From contig NZ_VMOA01000038.1 in assembly GCF_020662345.1 (NCBI RefSeq), positions 1 to 54,413 on the forward strand: a DNA stretch of 54,413 nucleotides. Reading direction: 5' to 3'. How positions within the stretch are numbered: position 1 is the stretch's first letter; every line of letters begins with the position of its first letter. This stretch comes from Methylobacterium sp. W2 (GTDB lineage: Bacteria; Pseudomonadota; Alphaproteobacteria; Rhizobiales; Beijerinckiaceae). Below, one piece after another: positions 25,541 through 33,656 of the stretch. A program made the translations under genes and the position numbers. The notes beneath the pieces were generated by a model. It saw nothing but the letters and a program-made list of their open reading frames with translations, was not told the DNA's origin and made no database searches.

Positions 25541-26497
25541 ATGGCTCTGGCCCCGGATACAACCCCACCTGCGATCAACCGCGACCTACCAGATACGAGC
25601 ATCGTCACGCCGGCCGAGGACATGCGCACGATGATGCTGCATTCCGTCTCCTGGGGCGCTGTGTTCGCCGGGGCGGTCGCCTCGCTGATCACCCAGGTCA
25701 TTCTCAACATGCTCGGCCTCGGCATTGGTTTGTCGACGGTCGATCCGATGGGCAACGGAACGCCGGAAGCCAGCTCCCTCGGCATCGGTGCCGGCCTGTG
25801 GTTCGTTGTCTCCGGGGTCCTTGCTGCGATTGCCGGCGGGTTTCTGGCTGGTCGTCTCTCGGGCAAGCCCTCCTCCTCGACGGCTGGCTATCACGGCCTG
25901 ATTGCCTGGGCCGTCTCGACCCTGGTGATCCTTTATCTCCTCTCCTCGGCTGCCAGCGGCATCGTCGGTGGTGCGCTCGGTACTGCCTCGTCTGCCATCG
26001 GTGGAGTCGGTAACGTTGTCGGCGGGTCCGTGCAGACTGCCGCTCAGGCAGCGGCGCCATCACTTACGAAGATCACGGACCCGTTCTCCGGCATCGAGGC
26101 CAACGTCCGCAATGGTACCGGCTCCGATCCCGCTGCGCTTAAGGATGCCGCCGTGACCGCCATGCGTGCAGCTGTCACCGGTGACGGTGCCCAGCAGGCC
26201 GCTGCCCAGGAGAAGGCCGCCCAGGCTCTCGCCAAGGCTCAGAATATCTCGGTCGAGCAGGCCAAGGCGCAGGTTGCCCAGTACACCCAGCAGTTCAAGG
26301 AGACGGTTGCCACGGCCAAGGAGCAGGCCAAGCACATCGCCGACGCAACTGCGCGTCGTGTGTCTCAGGCTTCCCTCTTCGGGGCGCTGGCTCTGATCTT
26401 CGGAGCCTTGGCTGCCTTCTTCGCGGGTCGCGGCTCGGCAGTCGATCCGACGATCACCCGCACGGCTCCGAACACGCTCGGTGCACGTCGGTCATGA
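25541..26497 (+). CDS. PhnA-like membrane protein of the stress cluster
   Basis: A 318-residue protein. A cytoplasmic N-tail with TMMLHSVSWGAVFAGAVAS leads into helix one, two further helices follow (IGAGLWFVVSGVLAAIAGGF and a helix near LIAWAVSTLVILYLLSSAAS), then a long Ala/Gln-rich, probably coiled, extramembrane region (about residues 165-275), and a last helix before the C-terminus (FGALALIFGALAAFFAGRGS). The design resembles proteins annotated as PhnA-like in Hyphomicrobiales, often beside YsnF genes; function is unproven. The start at ATG 25541 is chosen because the upstream part of the longer frame is Arg-rich. Its stop overlaps the start of the next gene (ATGA). Confidence 0.8.
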   Translation: MALAPDTTPPAINRDLPDTSIVTPAEDMRTMMLHSVSWGAVFAGAVASLITQVILNMLGLGIGLSTVDPMGNGTPEASSLGIGAGLWFVVSGVLAAIAGGFLAGRLSGKPSSSTAGYHGLIAWAVSTLVILYLLSSAASGIVGGALGTASSAIGGVGNVVGGSVQTAAQAAAPSLTKITDPFSGIEANVRNGTGSDPAALKDAAVTAMRAAVTGDGAQQAAAQEKAAQALAKAQNISVEQAKAQVAQYTQQFKETVATAKEQAKHIADATARRVSQASLFGALALIFGALAAFFAGRGSAVDPTITRTAPNTLGARRS

Positions 26498-26994
26498 GCA
26501 CCCGCGACCCCGCCGCGTCCGAGATCCACGGTCTTGGTACGCTCCCAAGCGATGCGGCGGAGGTCGCCTTGGGCGAGGAAATCGTCCTTCCCCTGATCGA
26601 AGAAACTGCGCGCATCGATAAGCGCGCCGTCGAGACTGGACGGGTGCGGGTCTCGACCCGCACCGAGACCATCGACCAGGTCCTTCGCGAGACCCTGCGC
26701 AGCGACATGGTCGGGGTAACCCGGGTTCCGCTCAATCGGACGCTCGCCGAGGGCGAGGCCGTCCCACAGATCCGAACGGAGAATGGCGTGACCATCATTC
26801 CCGTCCTGGAGGAGATCCTCGTCGTTGAGAAGCGCCTCGTCCTCAAGGAGGAGGTGCATGTCCGCCAGACGACGTCAGGCGAGGATGTCGAGGTTCCGGT
26901 GATGCTGCGCCGGCAGCGCGCCGTGGTCGAGCGTATCGGCCCGGACGGCCAACAGAACGATCCCTTGCCCACCACTCCGGAGACGAAGCCATGA
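26494..26994 (+). CDS. YsnF/AvaK-domain (DUF2382) stress protein
   Basis: A 166-residue soluble protein with one DUF2382/YsnF repeat unit: LGEEIVLPLIEETARIDKRA, TGRVRVSTRTETIDQVL, then a second half with TIIPVLEEILVVEKRLVLKE and VHVRQTT. The alternation of E-x-L-x-V and R-x-V-x-x-G/T segments is the family hallmark. Function is not established beyond association with general stress. The ATG overlaps the stop of the upstream membrane gene, and its own stop overlaps the next YsnF gene (ATGA in both cases), showing strict co-expression. Confidence 0.9.
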   Translation: MSTRDPAASEIHGLGTLPSDAAEVALGEEIVLPLIEETARIDKRAVETGRVRVSTRTETIDQVLRETLRSDMVGVTRVPLNRTLAEGEAVPQIRTENGVTIIPVLEEILVVEKRLVLKEEVHVRQTTSGEDVEVPVMLRRQRAVVERIGPDGQQNDPLPTTPETKP

Positions 26995-27893
26995 GCCAGA
27001 CCATCACTGCGATGTACGATACCTACACCGACGCCACTGCTGCCCAGAACAAGCTCCTGGCGCTGGGCATCCCTGCCGCATCGATCAAGATCCTGTCGGG
27101 CACTCAAACCGCTCAGACCACCACGACCTCGGGCACAAAGCCAGACGAAGGCTTCTGGGGCTCGCTCAAGGATCTCTTCATGCCTGAGGAGGATCGCTAC
27201 GCTTACAACGAGGGTCTCCGCCGCGGCGGCACGATGCTGAGCGTGACCGTCGATGAGGCGCACACCGAGAAGGCCTACGATATTCTCGAAGAGCACGGCT
27301 CCGTCGACCTCGATGAGCGCGAGGCAAGCTGGCGCAAGGAAGGCTGGAGCGGTTACGAGGGGGCAACCGGTTCCTCGACTGTCGGTGCCGTCGGATCGAC
27401 CGCTGGCGCTACGGCCACCCGGGCCGAAGGCGCCACAGAGGCCGTTGCCGCCCACAGTGCTGCTCAGACGGGGACCGACTACATCCCGGTGGTCGAGGAG
27501 CGCCTCAACGTCGGCAAGCGCATGGTCGATAGCGGCCGAGTGCGGGTACGCTCCTACGCGGTCGAGGAGGCCGTCAGCGAGAACGTGACCCTTCACGACG
27601 AGACCGTGAGCGTCGATCGCCGCGTTGTCGATCGTGCCGTGGCGCCGGGGGACGAAGCCCTGTTCGCCGAGAAGGTGATCGAAGCGACCGAGACGCGTGA
27701 GCAGGCAGTGGTGTCGAAGGACGCTCGCGTTGTCGGTGAAGTTGGTATCCGTAAGGATGCGACCCAGCGCACCGAGACCGTCTCTGACACTGTGCGTCGC
27801 ACCGAAGTCGAGGTCGAGGACGGACGTGGAACTGTGAGCCGTACGGATGCGACGGGTACCCCGACTGGGACGACGCCGCGCAAGCCGGTCTGA
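26991..27893 (+). CDS. Two-part YsnF/AvaK stress protein
   Basis: A 300-residue protein. The N-terminal part (residues 1-115) looks like the general-stress-protein-17M/DUF1269-like ferredoxin fold: MSQTITAMYDTYTDATAAQN, and later MLSVTVDEAHTEKAYDILEE. A Thr/Ala/Gly-rich linker (120-160) follows, then a YsnF/AvaK (DUF2382) domain beginning YIPVVEERLNVGKRMVDSGR with V-R-V-R-S and the second half FAEKVIEATETREQAVVSKD. The tail is Thr-rich. The double-domain architecture is common in Methylobacterium and relatives. It is the last gene of the overlapping cassette and overlaps the previous gene by 4 nt. Confidence 0.9.
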   Translation: MSQTITAMYDTYTDATAAQNKLLALGIPAASIKILSGTQTAQTTTTSGTKPDEGFWGSLKDLFMPEEDRYAYNEGLRRGGTMLSVTVDEAHTEKAYDILEEHGSVDLDEREASWRKEGWSGYEGATGSSTVGAVGSTAGATATRAEGATEAVAAHSAAQTGTDYIPVVEERLNVGKRMVDSGRVRVRSYAVEEAVSENVTLHDETVSVDRRVVDRAVAPGDEALFAEKVIEATETREQAVVSKDARVVGEVGIRKDATQRTETVSDTVRRTEVEVEDGRGTVSRTDATGTPTGTTPRKPV

Positions 27894-27973
27894 ACCGAGA
27901 TCCAGGAGGGGCCGACATCGCCCCTCCTACTCGCATGACCATCGCGTTCCGGTGAAGGTGCTAGGGGCCTTGC

Positions 27974-28135
27974 ATGACCGTCGAGCAAGTTTGCCTCGTG
28001 GTTGCTCTCAACCTCCTCGTTGGCATTTTCATCGCGCGGTCAGGCAAATTCCGCACGACTGCGTCTGCAAGATTGATCCTGGGAGCACTGATCCTTAGCG
28101 GTTTCGCGATGATCTGGCGCTCTCTCATGCTCTAA
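27974..28135 (+). CDS. Very small two-helix membrane protein
   Basis: A 53-residue frame from ATG 27974 ending in TAA at 28135: MTVEQVCLVVALNLLVGIFI, then basic ARSGKFRTTASAR, then a second hydrophobic helix LILGALILSGFAMIW. The two-helix hairpin with a basic loop is a typical small inner-membrane protein. It follows the YsnF cassette by 80 bp. Not recognised as a named family. It is short enough to be missed by standard gene callers. Confidence 0.6.
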   Translation: MTVEQVCLVVALNLLVGIFIARSGKFRTTASARLILGALILSGFAMIWRSLML

Positions 28136-28279
28136 CATCGTGCAGTCTGGATCCGACCCTATTCGCAGCAGTCGATATCTGTGTCGCGGCGACAGTAAAG
28201 AGTCGTAAGGTTGACGCAGATGTGCGTACGTTGGTCAACGCCGAGGCTCACTAACTGAGCTTGCTTCCTGAGATACCCG

Positions 28280-29434
28280 ATGACCGACCGCATCCCAACA
28301 TCCACGCCGCAACCGCGGACTCAGACCTCGCCGGCGATCTGGACCATTTTTTTGGGGACCGCACTTCTGGGGCTGGTGGCCCTACCGCGTCGGGCATCTG
28401 GTTCGCGAATCGAAGGCGGTTCAAACCAACTTGGAGCCGAGGACGGTCCAAAAATCCATAGCGGGATGAGTGCGGCCCAGGTTGCGAACACCGAGGCTGA
28501 CCGAGGTCGCAAGGCAGCGAACCCATCCGAGATCCCCGCCAAGGGCTGGCTGGATATCGGCAAGCGCCTGTTCCAGGAGTTTGGTAACGACCGTGTGCTG
28601 TTGGTCGCGGCGGGTGTCACATTCTACGCAATCCTGGCTCTGTTTCCGGCCATCGGCGCGCTCGTTTCGATTTATGGCCTCGTTGCCGATCCCGCGACCA
28701 TCAATGAGCAATTGGCCGCCCTTCAGGGCGTCATGCCGGGCGGTGCCCTTGACATTGTCGGCGAGCAGGTAAAGCGCATCGCCGCAAAGGGGGGCGGCAC
28801 GCTTGGCTTCACGGCGGCCTTCGGCATACTCGTGTCGATCTGGAGCGCCAACGGCGGTATGAAGGCCATCTTCGACGCGCTCAACATCGTCTACGACGAG
28901 AAAGAAAAGCGAAATTTTTTCTGGTTGAACTTGCGTTCCCTTACCTTCACGGCAGGGGCGCTTCTGTTCGTGGTTCTAGCCCTCATTGGCATTGTCGTCG
29001 TTCCGGCCGCGCTGGCTTTCTTAAATCTGGGCTCGATGGAGTGGGTCATCGCCTTGGCACGGTGGCCGATCCTGCTCTTTGTTGTCCTAGGCAGTCTGGC
29101 CCTCCTGTACCGGTACGGTCCAAGCCGGGAAGCTGCGAAATGGCGATGGGTGACCTGGGGGAGCGCTGTCGCAGGCCTCCTCTGGGTCGTCGTGTCGGCG
29201 CTGTTCTCGTGGTACGTGTCGAGCTTCGGCAACTACAATGAAACCTACGGCTCTCTTGGCGCCATCATCGGCTTCATGACCTGGATCTGGATCTCGACCA
29301 CGATCGTGCTGCTCGGGGCAGAGTTGAACGCCGAGATGGAACATCAGACGGCCGCAGATACGACCACGGGCCGGCCTGAGGAACTTGGTGCGCGCAAGGC
29401 GAAGGTGGCCGACACGGTCGCAGCTTCCACCTGA
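28280..29434 (+). CDS. YihY/BrkB family membrane protein
   Basis: A 384-residue protein of the YihY (formerly RbnA/BrkB) family. An N-terminal tail with one hydrophobic stretch (IWTIFLGTALLGLVALPRR) and a linker precede the family core of six helices, starting at about residue 105 with VLLVAAGVTFYAILALFPAI. The motif FGILVSIWSANGGMKAIFDA and the later GAIIGFMTWIWISTTIVLLG are typical. These proteins are inner-membrane and of unknown transport function; the old claim that they are RNase BN is wrong. A shorter start at 28466 (MSAAQ) would remove the extra N-terminal helix and is possible. It follows the stress cassette and is probably part of the same regulon. Confidence 0.9.
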   Translation: MTDRIPTSTPQPRTQTSPAIWTIFLGTALLGLVALPRRASGSRIEGGSNQLGAEDGPKIHSGMSAAQVANTEADRGRKAANPSEIPAKGWLDIGKRLFQEFGNDRVLLVAAGVTFYAILALFPAIGALVSIYGLVADPATINEQLAALQGVMPGGALDIVGEQVKRIAAKGGGTLGFTAAFGILVSIWSANGGMKAIFDALNIVYDEKEKRNFFWLNLRSLTFTAGALLFVVLALIGIVVVPAALAFLNLGSMEWVIALARWPILLFVVLGSLALLYRYGPSREAAKWRWVTWGSAVAGLLWVVVSALFSWYVSSFGNYNETYGSLGAIIGFMTWIWISTTIVLLGAELNAEMEHQTAADTTTGRPEELGARKAKVADTVAAST

Positions 29435-29736
29435 GAGGATGGCTTGGCGTGCGTCCTGCCGCGTTCGTCAACCTGCGCCTTAGAGTATGTCCTGTTCGTC
29501 TATCTACACCGCGGGGTGAGACGACTTCTACCTATCCACGCCAAACAACGAACCTATCTCCGTTCATGTCGGATATCCGACGGTATTTCCGACACCTACG
29601 GCTGATTGCGGCAGAGTCCGAGAAGGGTGGAGGCTGTGTGAAAACACGTCTCGGGCTGATGCAAGTAGAAGGATTTCCTCCTGAAACTCTCAAAAGTCGC
29701 TGTCTCGGCCATCCGAGCTGATGTTTCCCACGACGG
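29435..29736. other. 302-bp gap between YihY and IS remnant
   Basis: No supported gene. It contains the nearly palindromic stretch TCGGATATCCGA at 29569-29580, which could be a regulator site or the edge of mobile DNA. The similarity to IS3 OrfB begins at about 29737. Confidence 0.4.
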
Positions 29737-30291
29737 CTCCTGCCTTCGCTTACGGCCGGAGCGTCCCGACCATGTCTGGTCCTACGACTTCGTCGAGCAC
29801 CGCACACACAACGGCAGGAAGTACCGAATGCTGAACGTGATCGATGAGTTCACGCGCGAGTGCCTGTCGATCCGTGTATCCCGCAAGCTGAAGGCCCTCG
29901 ACGTGATCGACGTACTCTCGGACCTGTTCAGCCTACGTGGAGTGCCCAGTCATATCCGCTCCGACAATGGTCCGGAGTTCATCGCCAAGGCCGTTCAGGA
30001 CTGGATCGCGGCGGTTGGCTCGCAGACCGCCTACATCGAGCCGGGCAGTCCGTGGGAGAACGGGTACTGCGAGAGCTTCAACGCCAAGCTGCGGGATGAA
30101 CTCCTCAACGGCGAGGTGTTCTACACCCTCAAGGAGGCCAGCGTCGTGATCGAGCAATGGCGCAGGCACTACAACAGCATCCGCCCGCACTCGTCGCTCG
30201 GCTACCAGCCGCCCGCACCGGAGGTCGTCATCTGGCCAACGGAACCGACCGGATCAGCGCCGCTCGCTCACCCCACCATCGTCACGAGACC
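29737..30291 (+). pseudogene. 5'-truncated IS3-family orfB
   Basis: From about 29737 the frame reads LRLRPERPDHVWSYDFVEHR, then MLNVIDEFTRECLSI, RSDNGPEFIAKAV and the C-terminal NGYCESFNAKLRDELLNGEV, i.e. most of a DDE integrase core with all three acidic residues. The N-terminal third and orfA are absent, and the 3' end runs into the left end of the complete IS at 30292. It is a relic of a different IS3 subgroup from that neighbour (E-P-G-S-P-W-E-N-G-Y rather than S-R-P-G-K-P-T-D-N-A). Confidence 0.85.
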
Positions 30292-30360
30292 TGACCCTGA
30301 CCCAGCAAAGTGGTCCGCGCTGAGCGCAAGTTTTTCGGGCATCCTGAACCCTGAAGGAGG

Positions 30361-30636
30361 GTGGATGCCATGCCTCGCAAACGCTTCACGAATGAACAGA
30401 TCGCCTTTGCCCTGCGGCAGGCGGAGAATGGTGCGACGGTGGACGAGGTCTGCCGGAAGATGGGTGTATCCGAGCCGACGTTTTACCGTTGGAAGAAGCA
30501 GTTCGTCGGCATGGGCGTGCCTGAGATCCGGCGGTTGAAGCAGTTGGAGGACGAGAACGGCAAGCTCAAGCGGTTGGTCGCAGACCTGACGCTGGACCGC
30601 TCGATGCTGCAGGACGTGCTCAAGCGAAAGTGGTGA
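30361..30636 (+). CDS. IS3-family orfA
   Basis: A 91-residue DNA-binding subunit: helix-turn-helix in FTNEQIAFALRQAENGATVD and MGVSEPTFYRWKKQF, leucine-zipper tail LKQLEDENGKLKRLVADLTL. A start two codons later (MPRKRF at 30370) has equal merit. It overlaps orfB by 7 nt, consistent with a -1 frameshift producing the OrfAB transposase. Confidence 0.93.
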   Translation: MDAMPRKRFTNEQIAFALRQAENGATVDEVCRKMGVSEPTFYRWKKQFVGMGVPEIRRLKQLEDENGKLKRLVADLTLDRSMLQDVLKRKW

Positions 30637-31472
30637 GGCCCGCCGTTCGCCGTGAGGTCGCTGGTCACCTGCAGGTTGCCTATGGGATCAGCGAGCGTCA
30701 GGCCTGTCTGGCTACCGGCTTCGGCTGCTCGTCCCAGCGCTACAGGAAGCGCTCGGACCCTCAGGTCGCGCTGCGGATGCGATTGAAGGAGTTGGCTGCC
30801 GCACGGGTGCGCTACGGCTACCGGCGGCTGCACATCCTGTTACGACGGGAGGGCTGGGAGGTGAACCATAAGCGCACCTACCGGATCTACCGCGACGAGG
30901 GACTGTCGATCAGGTCCAAGCTGCCCAAGCGCAAACGAGCCTGGCGTTATCGCCAGGGACGACCGGCGATCGTTGGACCCAACGAGGTCTGGGCCATGGA
31001 CTTCATGTCCGACCGCCTGTTCGACGGGCGTCCGTTCCGGATCCTGACCGTCGTCGATTGCCACACGCGAGAGGCGCTCTCACTGACACCGAGAGCCAAC
31101 TTCCGCGCCTTCCAGGTGACCGAGGCTCTGGACGCCTTGGTCCGGCTGCGAGGTCGGCCCAAGAGTCTCCGGGTGGATAATGGACCGGAGTTCGCCGGGC
31201 GCATACTCGACCAGTGGGCCTACCTGAACGGGGTCGAGATCGACTTCTCCCGACCGGGCAAGCCGACCGACAACGCTTACATCGAGTCGTTCAACGGCCG
31301 TCTACGAGCAGAATGCCTGAACGCCTCGTGGTTCCTGTCGCTGGCCGATGCCCGTGAGCGCATCGAGGACTGGAGGTGCCACTACAACGAAGATCGACCC
31401 CATATGGCTCTGGGCGGCTTGACGCCCCGAGCCTTCGCCAACCAAGCTGTCACTGCCCGAGAACTTGCATAG
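30630..31472 (+). CDS. IS3-family orfB (DDE transposase)
   Basis: A 280-residue catalytic subunit. A helical DNA-binding part (RVRYGYRRLHILLRREGWEV, then the RIYRDEGL motif) precedes the DDE core: first Asp in VWAMDFMSDRLFDG, second Asp in SLRVDNGPEF, and Glu in DNAYIESFNGRLRAECLN. The frame is uninterrupted, so the element could be active. The normal product is likely an OrfAB fusion made by frameshifting, since OrfB starts with GTG inside orfA. Confidence 0.94.
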   Translation: MVRPAVRREVAGHLQVAYGISERQACLATGFGCSSQRYRKRSDPQVALRMRLKELAAARVRYGYRRLHILLRREGWEVNHKRTYRIYRDEGLSIRSKLPKRKRAWRYRQGRPAIVGPNEVWAMDFMSDRLFDGRPFRILTVVDCHTREALSLTPRANFRAFQVTEALDALVRLRGRPKSLRVDNGPEFAGRILDQWAYLNGVEIDFSRPGKPTDNAYIESFNGRLRAECLNASWFLSLADARERIEDWRCHYNEDRPHMALGGLTPRAFANQAVTARELA

Positions 31473-31553
31473 GCCGTGGACCACAAACGGGGTCAACTCC
31501 AGACCGACGATGCACTAACTTCGAACCTGGGCCACCGAATAGGGGCAGGCCAG

Positions 31554-31872
31554 TGAACCGCGAGGCCAACGCGGGCGGCATGGGGCCGGAACAGGCCAAG
31601 AGGCGGCGACGGTCCCGCGACATAGCCTTATCGGGGCTGGTGACGCTCCTGCGCGGCGGGAACAGGCTCGCACGGCCTACGGGGATGCCAACGGGCACGA
31701 TGCCCTCACGGATCGCGCTGCGTCGCCCGTGGAGCCGCTCGGCGAGCGCCTGGGCCTCCTCGTCGGCCAAAGCGCCTGACCCGTGTCCCTGCCAGACCTG
31801 GCGGGACAGCTCGTCCATCTGCGTAAGCGTCCGCGCGCCGTCGATGGCGGCGGCCATGGTCGCGTGAAACAT
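31554..31872 (-). pseudogene. Plasmid-type protein gene truncated by IS insertion
   Basis: Reading left from ATG 31872: MFHATMAAAIDGARTLTQMD, then ELSRQVWQGHGSGALADEEA and RRLLACSGPMPPALASRFT. The frame then runs directly into the right tip of the IS3 element at 31553. The retained piece (about 106 residues) resembles the N-terminal region of helix-turn-helix proteins common on alphaproteobacterial plasmids and islands, where the part after R-F-T usually carries the winged helix. That part is missing, so the gene is dead. The family memory is approximate and no function is claimed. Confidence 0.65.
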
Positions 31873-32679
31873 CGTCCCCAACCCTTTCGGGCCGCGGCAG
31901 GCACAAGGCACGACTTCTCGATGCGGGAATTGGCGTTCCCGCTTGACTCCCGAGGGGGTCATATGGCCTGTGGGGGATTGCAACCGGCCACCACAGGCCT
32001 TTTCGATTTCGCGGCCCTCCTGTTTGGCGACAGGGGGGCCGTAGTCGTTTCAGGGTCTATCTCGCGGCGGTGATCTCTCCTGATGCCGGCTCACGACTCG
32101 CTTGGGCGATACGCGGCCGGACATGGCATGTCGGCCGGGCGGGAGGGTTAAGTCAACGCTAACCCTCATCGGCGACGCCCACGGCCTGCTCGATCCATGG
32201 GAGGCCAGCCGTTTCCAACACCCTGCTCCTGCTCGTCCTGGCGACCGAGAACGCCGAGTTGCGTGCCCAGCTGGCGGAGGTTCAAGCCCAGTGCGTCGAG
32301 TTGGCGGTGGATGCAGGGGAGCGCCATGCCGAGGTCGAGGCGCTGCGGTGGAAGTTGGCGGAGTTGCGTGCTGAGCGGGATGCAGGACGGGCAGTCCGTC
32401 CCCAACGCTTAAGACAGACCCAGTGGGATTCGAGGAACTGTCGATACCCTGCCAAGTTCTCTCAACTTCATGGACGGAATACCTTGCCCTGCCCGGCGAA
32501 AGCTGGAGCGGGGTATTTGTTTGGCCCTGCCTCCAGAATTTAGGACAACCCAGGCATTGCCTTGCAATCGTCCACAGGCTGCCAAGCACGCCCCGAAGTG
32601 CCACTGAATGACGCTCAAAGCCGACTCAATCCAAATCATCGAGCGAGTGTGAGGCAACAACGAGCCCAGTCAGGAGCGT
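31873..32679. other. 807-bp degraded region with a coiled-coil gene fragment
   Basis: At 32217-32400 (+) one frame reads NTLLLLVLATENAELRAQLA followed by a heptad-rich helix (AGERHAEVEALRWKLAELRA). This looks like the N-terminal zipper of an IS66-type or similar transposase, or a broken coiled-coil gene, with no plausible start and no downstream continuation. The rest shows no supported gene. The region ends at the IS5 element. Confidence 0.45.
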
Positions 32680-33547
32680 CTAGAGGCTGTTATGAACCGC
32701 CGGCCAGTTGAGCGGCGTGTTTGAGCATGAGGCAGACGAAGGCGACGACGTGGAGATCGGCGAGTGTGCTGGGATAGCGCTCGTAGTCCTTGACGAGGCG
32801 GCGGAAGCGCGTCGCCCAGGCGAAGGAACGCTCCACGACCCAGCGGCGCGGCAGCAAGACGAAGCCGCGCTTAGCCTCCGGGAGTTTGACGACCTCCAGT
32901 TCGATGCCGTGTTCGCGGGCGGCCTTGGCTGGCTTCTCACCGGTGTAGCCCTGGTCGACATAAGCCAGATCGACGCTATCCCCGGTGGCGGCCTGCACGG
33001 CTTGCGCCAGATGCCCGACCTGGGCCCGGTCGTCGGCATCGGCGGGCGTGACGTGCAGGGCCAGGAGATGGCCCAGGGTGTCGACGGCCAGATGGACCTT
33101 CGAGCCCTTCTTACGCTTGGCCCCATCGTAGCCGGCCCGCTCGCCGCTCTCGGGCGTCGAGCGCAAGGTTCGGCTGTCGAGGATGGCCGCGCTCGGCTCA
33201 GGAGAACGCCCGGAAGCCAGGCGCAGGAGCGCCCTCAGATCGTCGGCGAGTTGCTCGAAGCAGCCTGCCGCCAGCCAGCGCTGCGCCTGCTGGTAGACGG
33301 CTTCCCAGGGCGGGAGGTCATGGGGCATCCACCGCCAGGGTGCCCCCGTCTTCACCACGTAGCGCAATCCGTTGAATGCCTCGCGAAGCGAATACTCACG
33401 CTGCCCCGCATCCTCGCGCAGCAGCGTCAGGTACGGCGCGACCAGCGCCCATTCATCATCGGAAACGTCGGACGGGTAGGCTTGGCGCGAAGAGGTCATG
33501 CCTCTTCATCTGGATCCCAGATCGCCAAGGTCCATCACAGCCTCTAG
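32680..33547 (-). mobile_element. IS5-family insertion sequence
   Basis: An element of about 0.86 kb. The left end GAGGCTGTTATGAAC at 32683 and the right end (other strand) GAGGCTGTGATGGAC at 33544 form 15-bp imperfect inverted repeats. Both are flanked by CTA/TAG, giving CTAGAGGCTG...CAGCCTCTAG, compatible with a short TA or CTA target duplication. One transposase gene fills it. Confidence 0.85.
32690..33499 (-). CDS. IS5-family transposase
   Basis: A 269-residue single-frame transposase. The N-terminal DUF4096-like DNA-binding part (LSDDEWALVAPYL-type, here SDVSDDEWALVAPYLTLLRE) is followed by FNGLRYVVKTGAPWRWMPHD. The DDE core has the first Asp in AAILDSRTLRSTPE, the second in VDLAYVDQGYTGEKPA, and the Glu in the WVVERSFAWATRFRRLVKDY signature. 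Intact and potentially active. The orphan protein at 47518 resembles this N-terminal domain. Confidence 0.94.
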   Translation of the reverse strand: MTSSRQAYPSDVSDDEWALVAPYLTLLREDAGQREYSLREAFNGLRYVVKTGAPWRWMPHDLPPWEAVYQQAQRWLAAGCFEQLADDLRALLRLASGRSPEPSAAILDSRTLRSTPESGERAGYDGAKRKKGSKVHLAVDTLGHLLALHVTPADADDRAQVGHLAQAVQAATGDSVDLAYVDQGYTGEKPAKAAREHGIELEVVKLPEAKRGFVLLPRRWVVERSFAWATRFRRLVKDYERYPSTLADLHVVAFVCLMLKHAAQLAGGS

Positions 33548-33656
33548 GGTACGGAAATGCGTCAAACTTGCCGTGACATCAAAATCCGTTTTTGCTTACA
33601 ACGAATTGGTAGTATTTTGAGCGCGTTGTTCTTCGCACCTCAAAACAGCGACGGCC

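Larger units (their letters stand above)
30292..31553 (+). mobile_element. Complete-looking IS3-family element, about 1.26 kb
   Basis: The left tip TGACCCTGACCCAGCAAAGT and the right tip (other strand) TGGCCTGCCCCTATTCGGTG are imperfect inverted repeats. They enclose overlapping orfA and orfB, both open. The last 78 nt of orfB are identical to those of the inverted copy at 54336-54413, and a third, diverged right end is at 7184. No clear target duplication is visible because the left side abuts another IS remnant and the right side interrupts a gene at 31554. Confidence 0.85.

Noticed and set aside
32708..33547. 279-residue plus-strand frame across the IS5 element
   Set aside because: Antisense to the IS5 transposase, whose DDE motifs are clear; the plus-strand product has no known motif.
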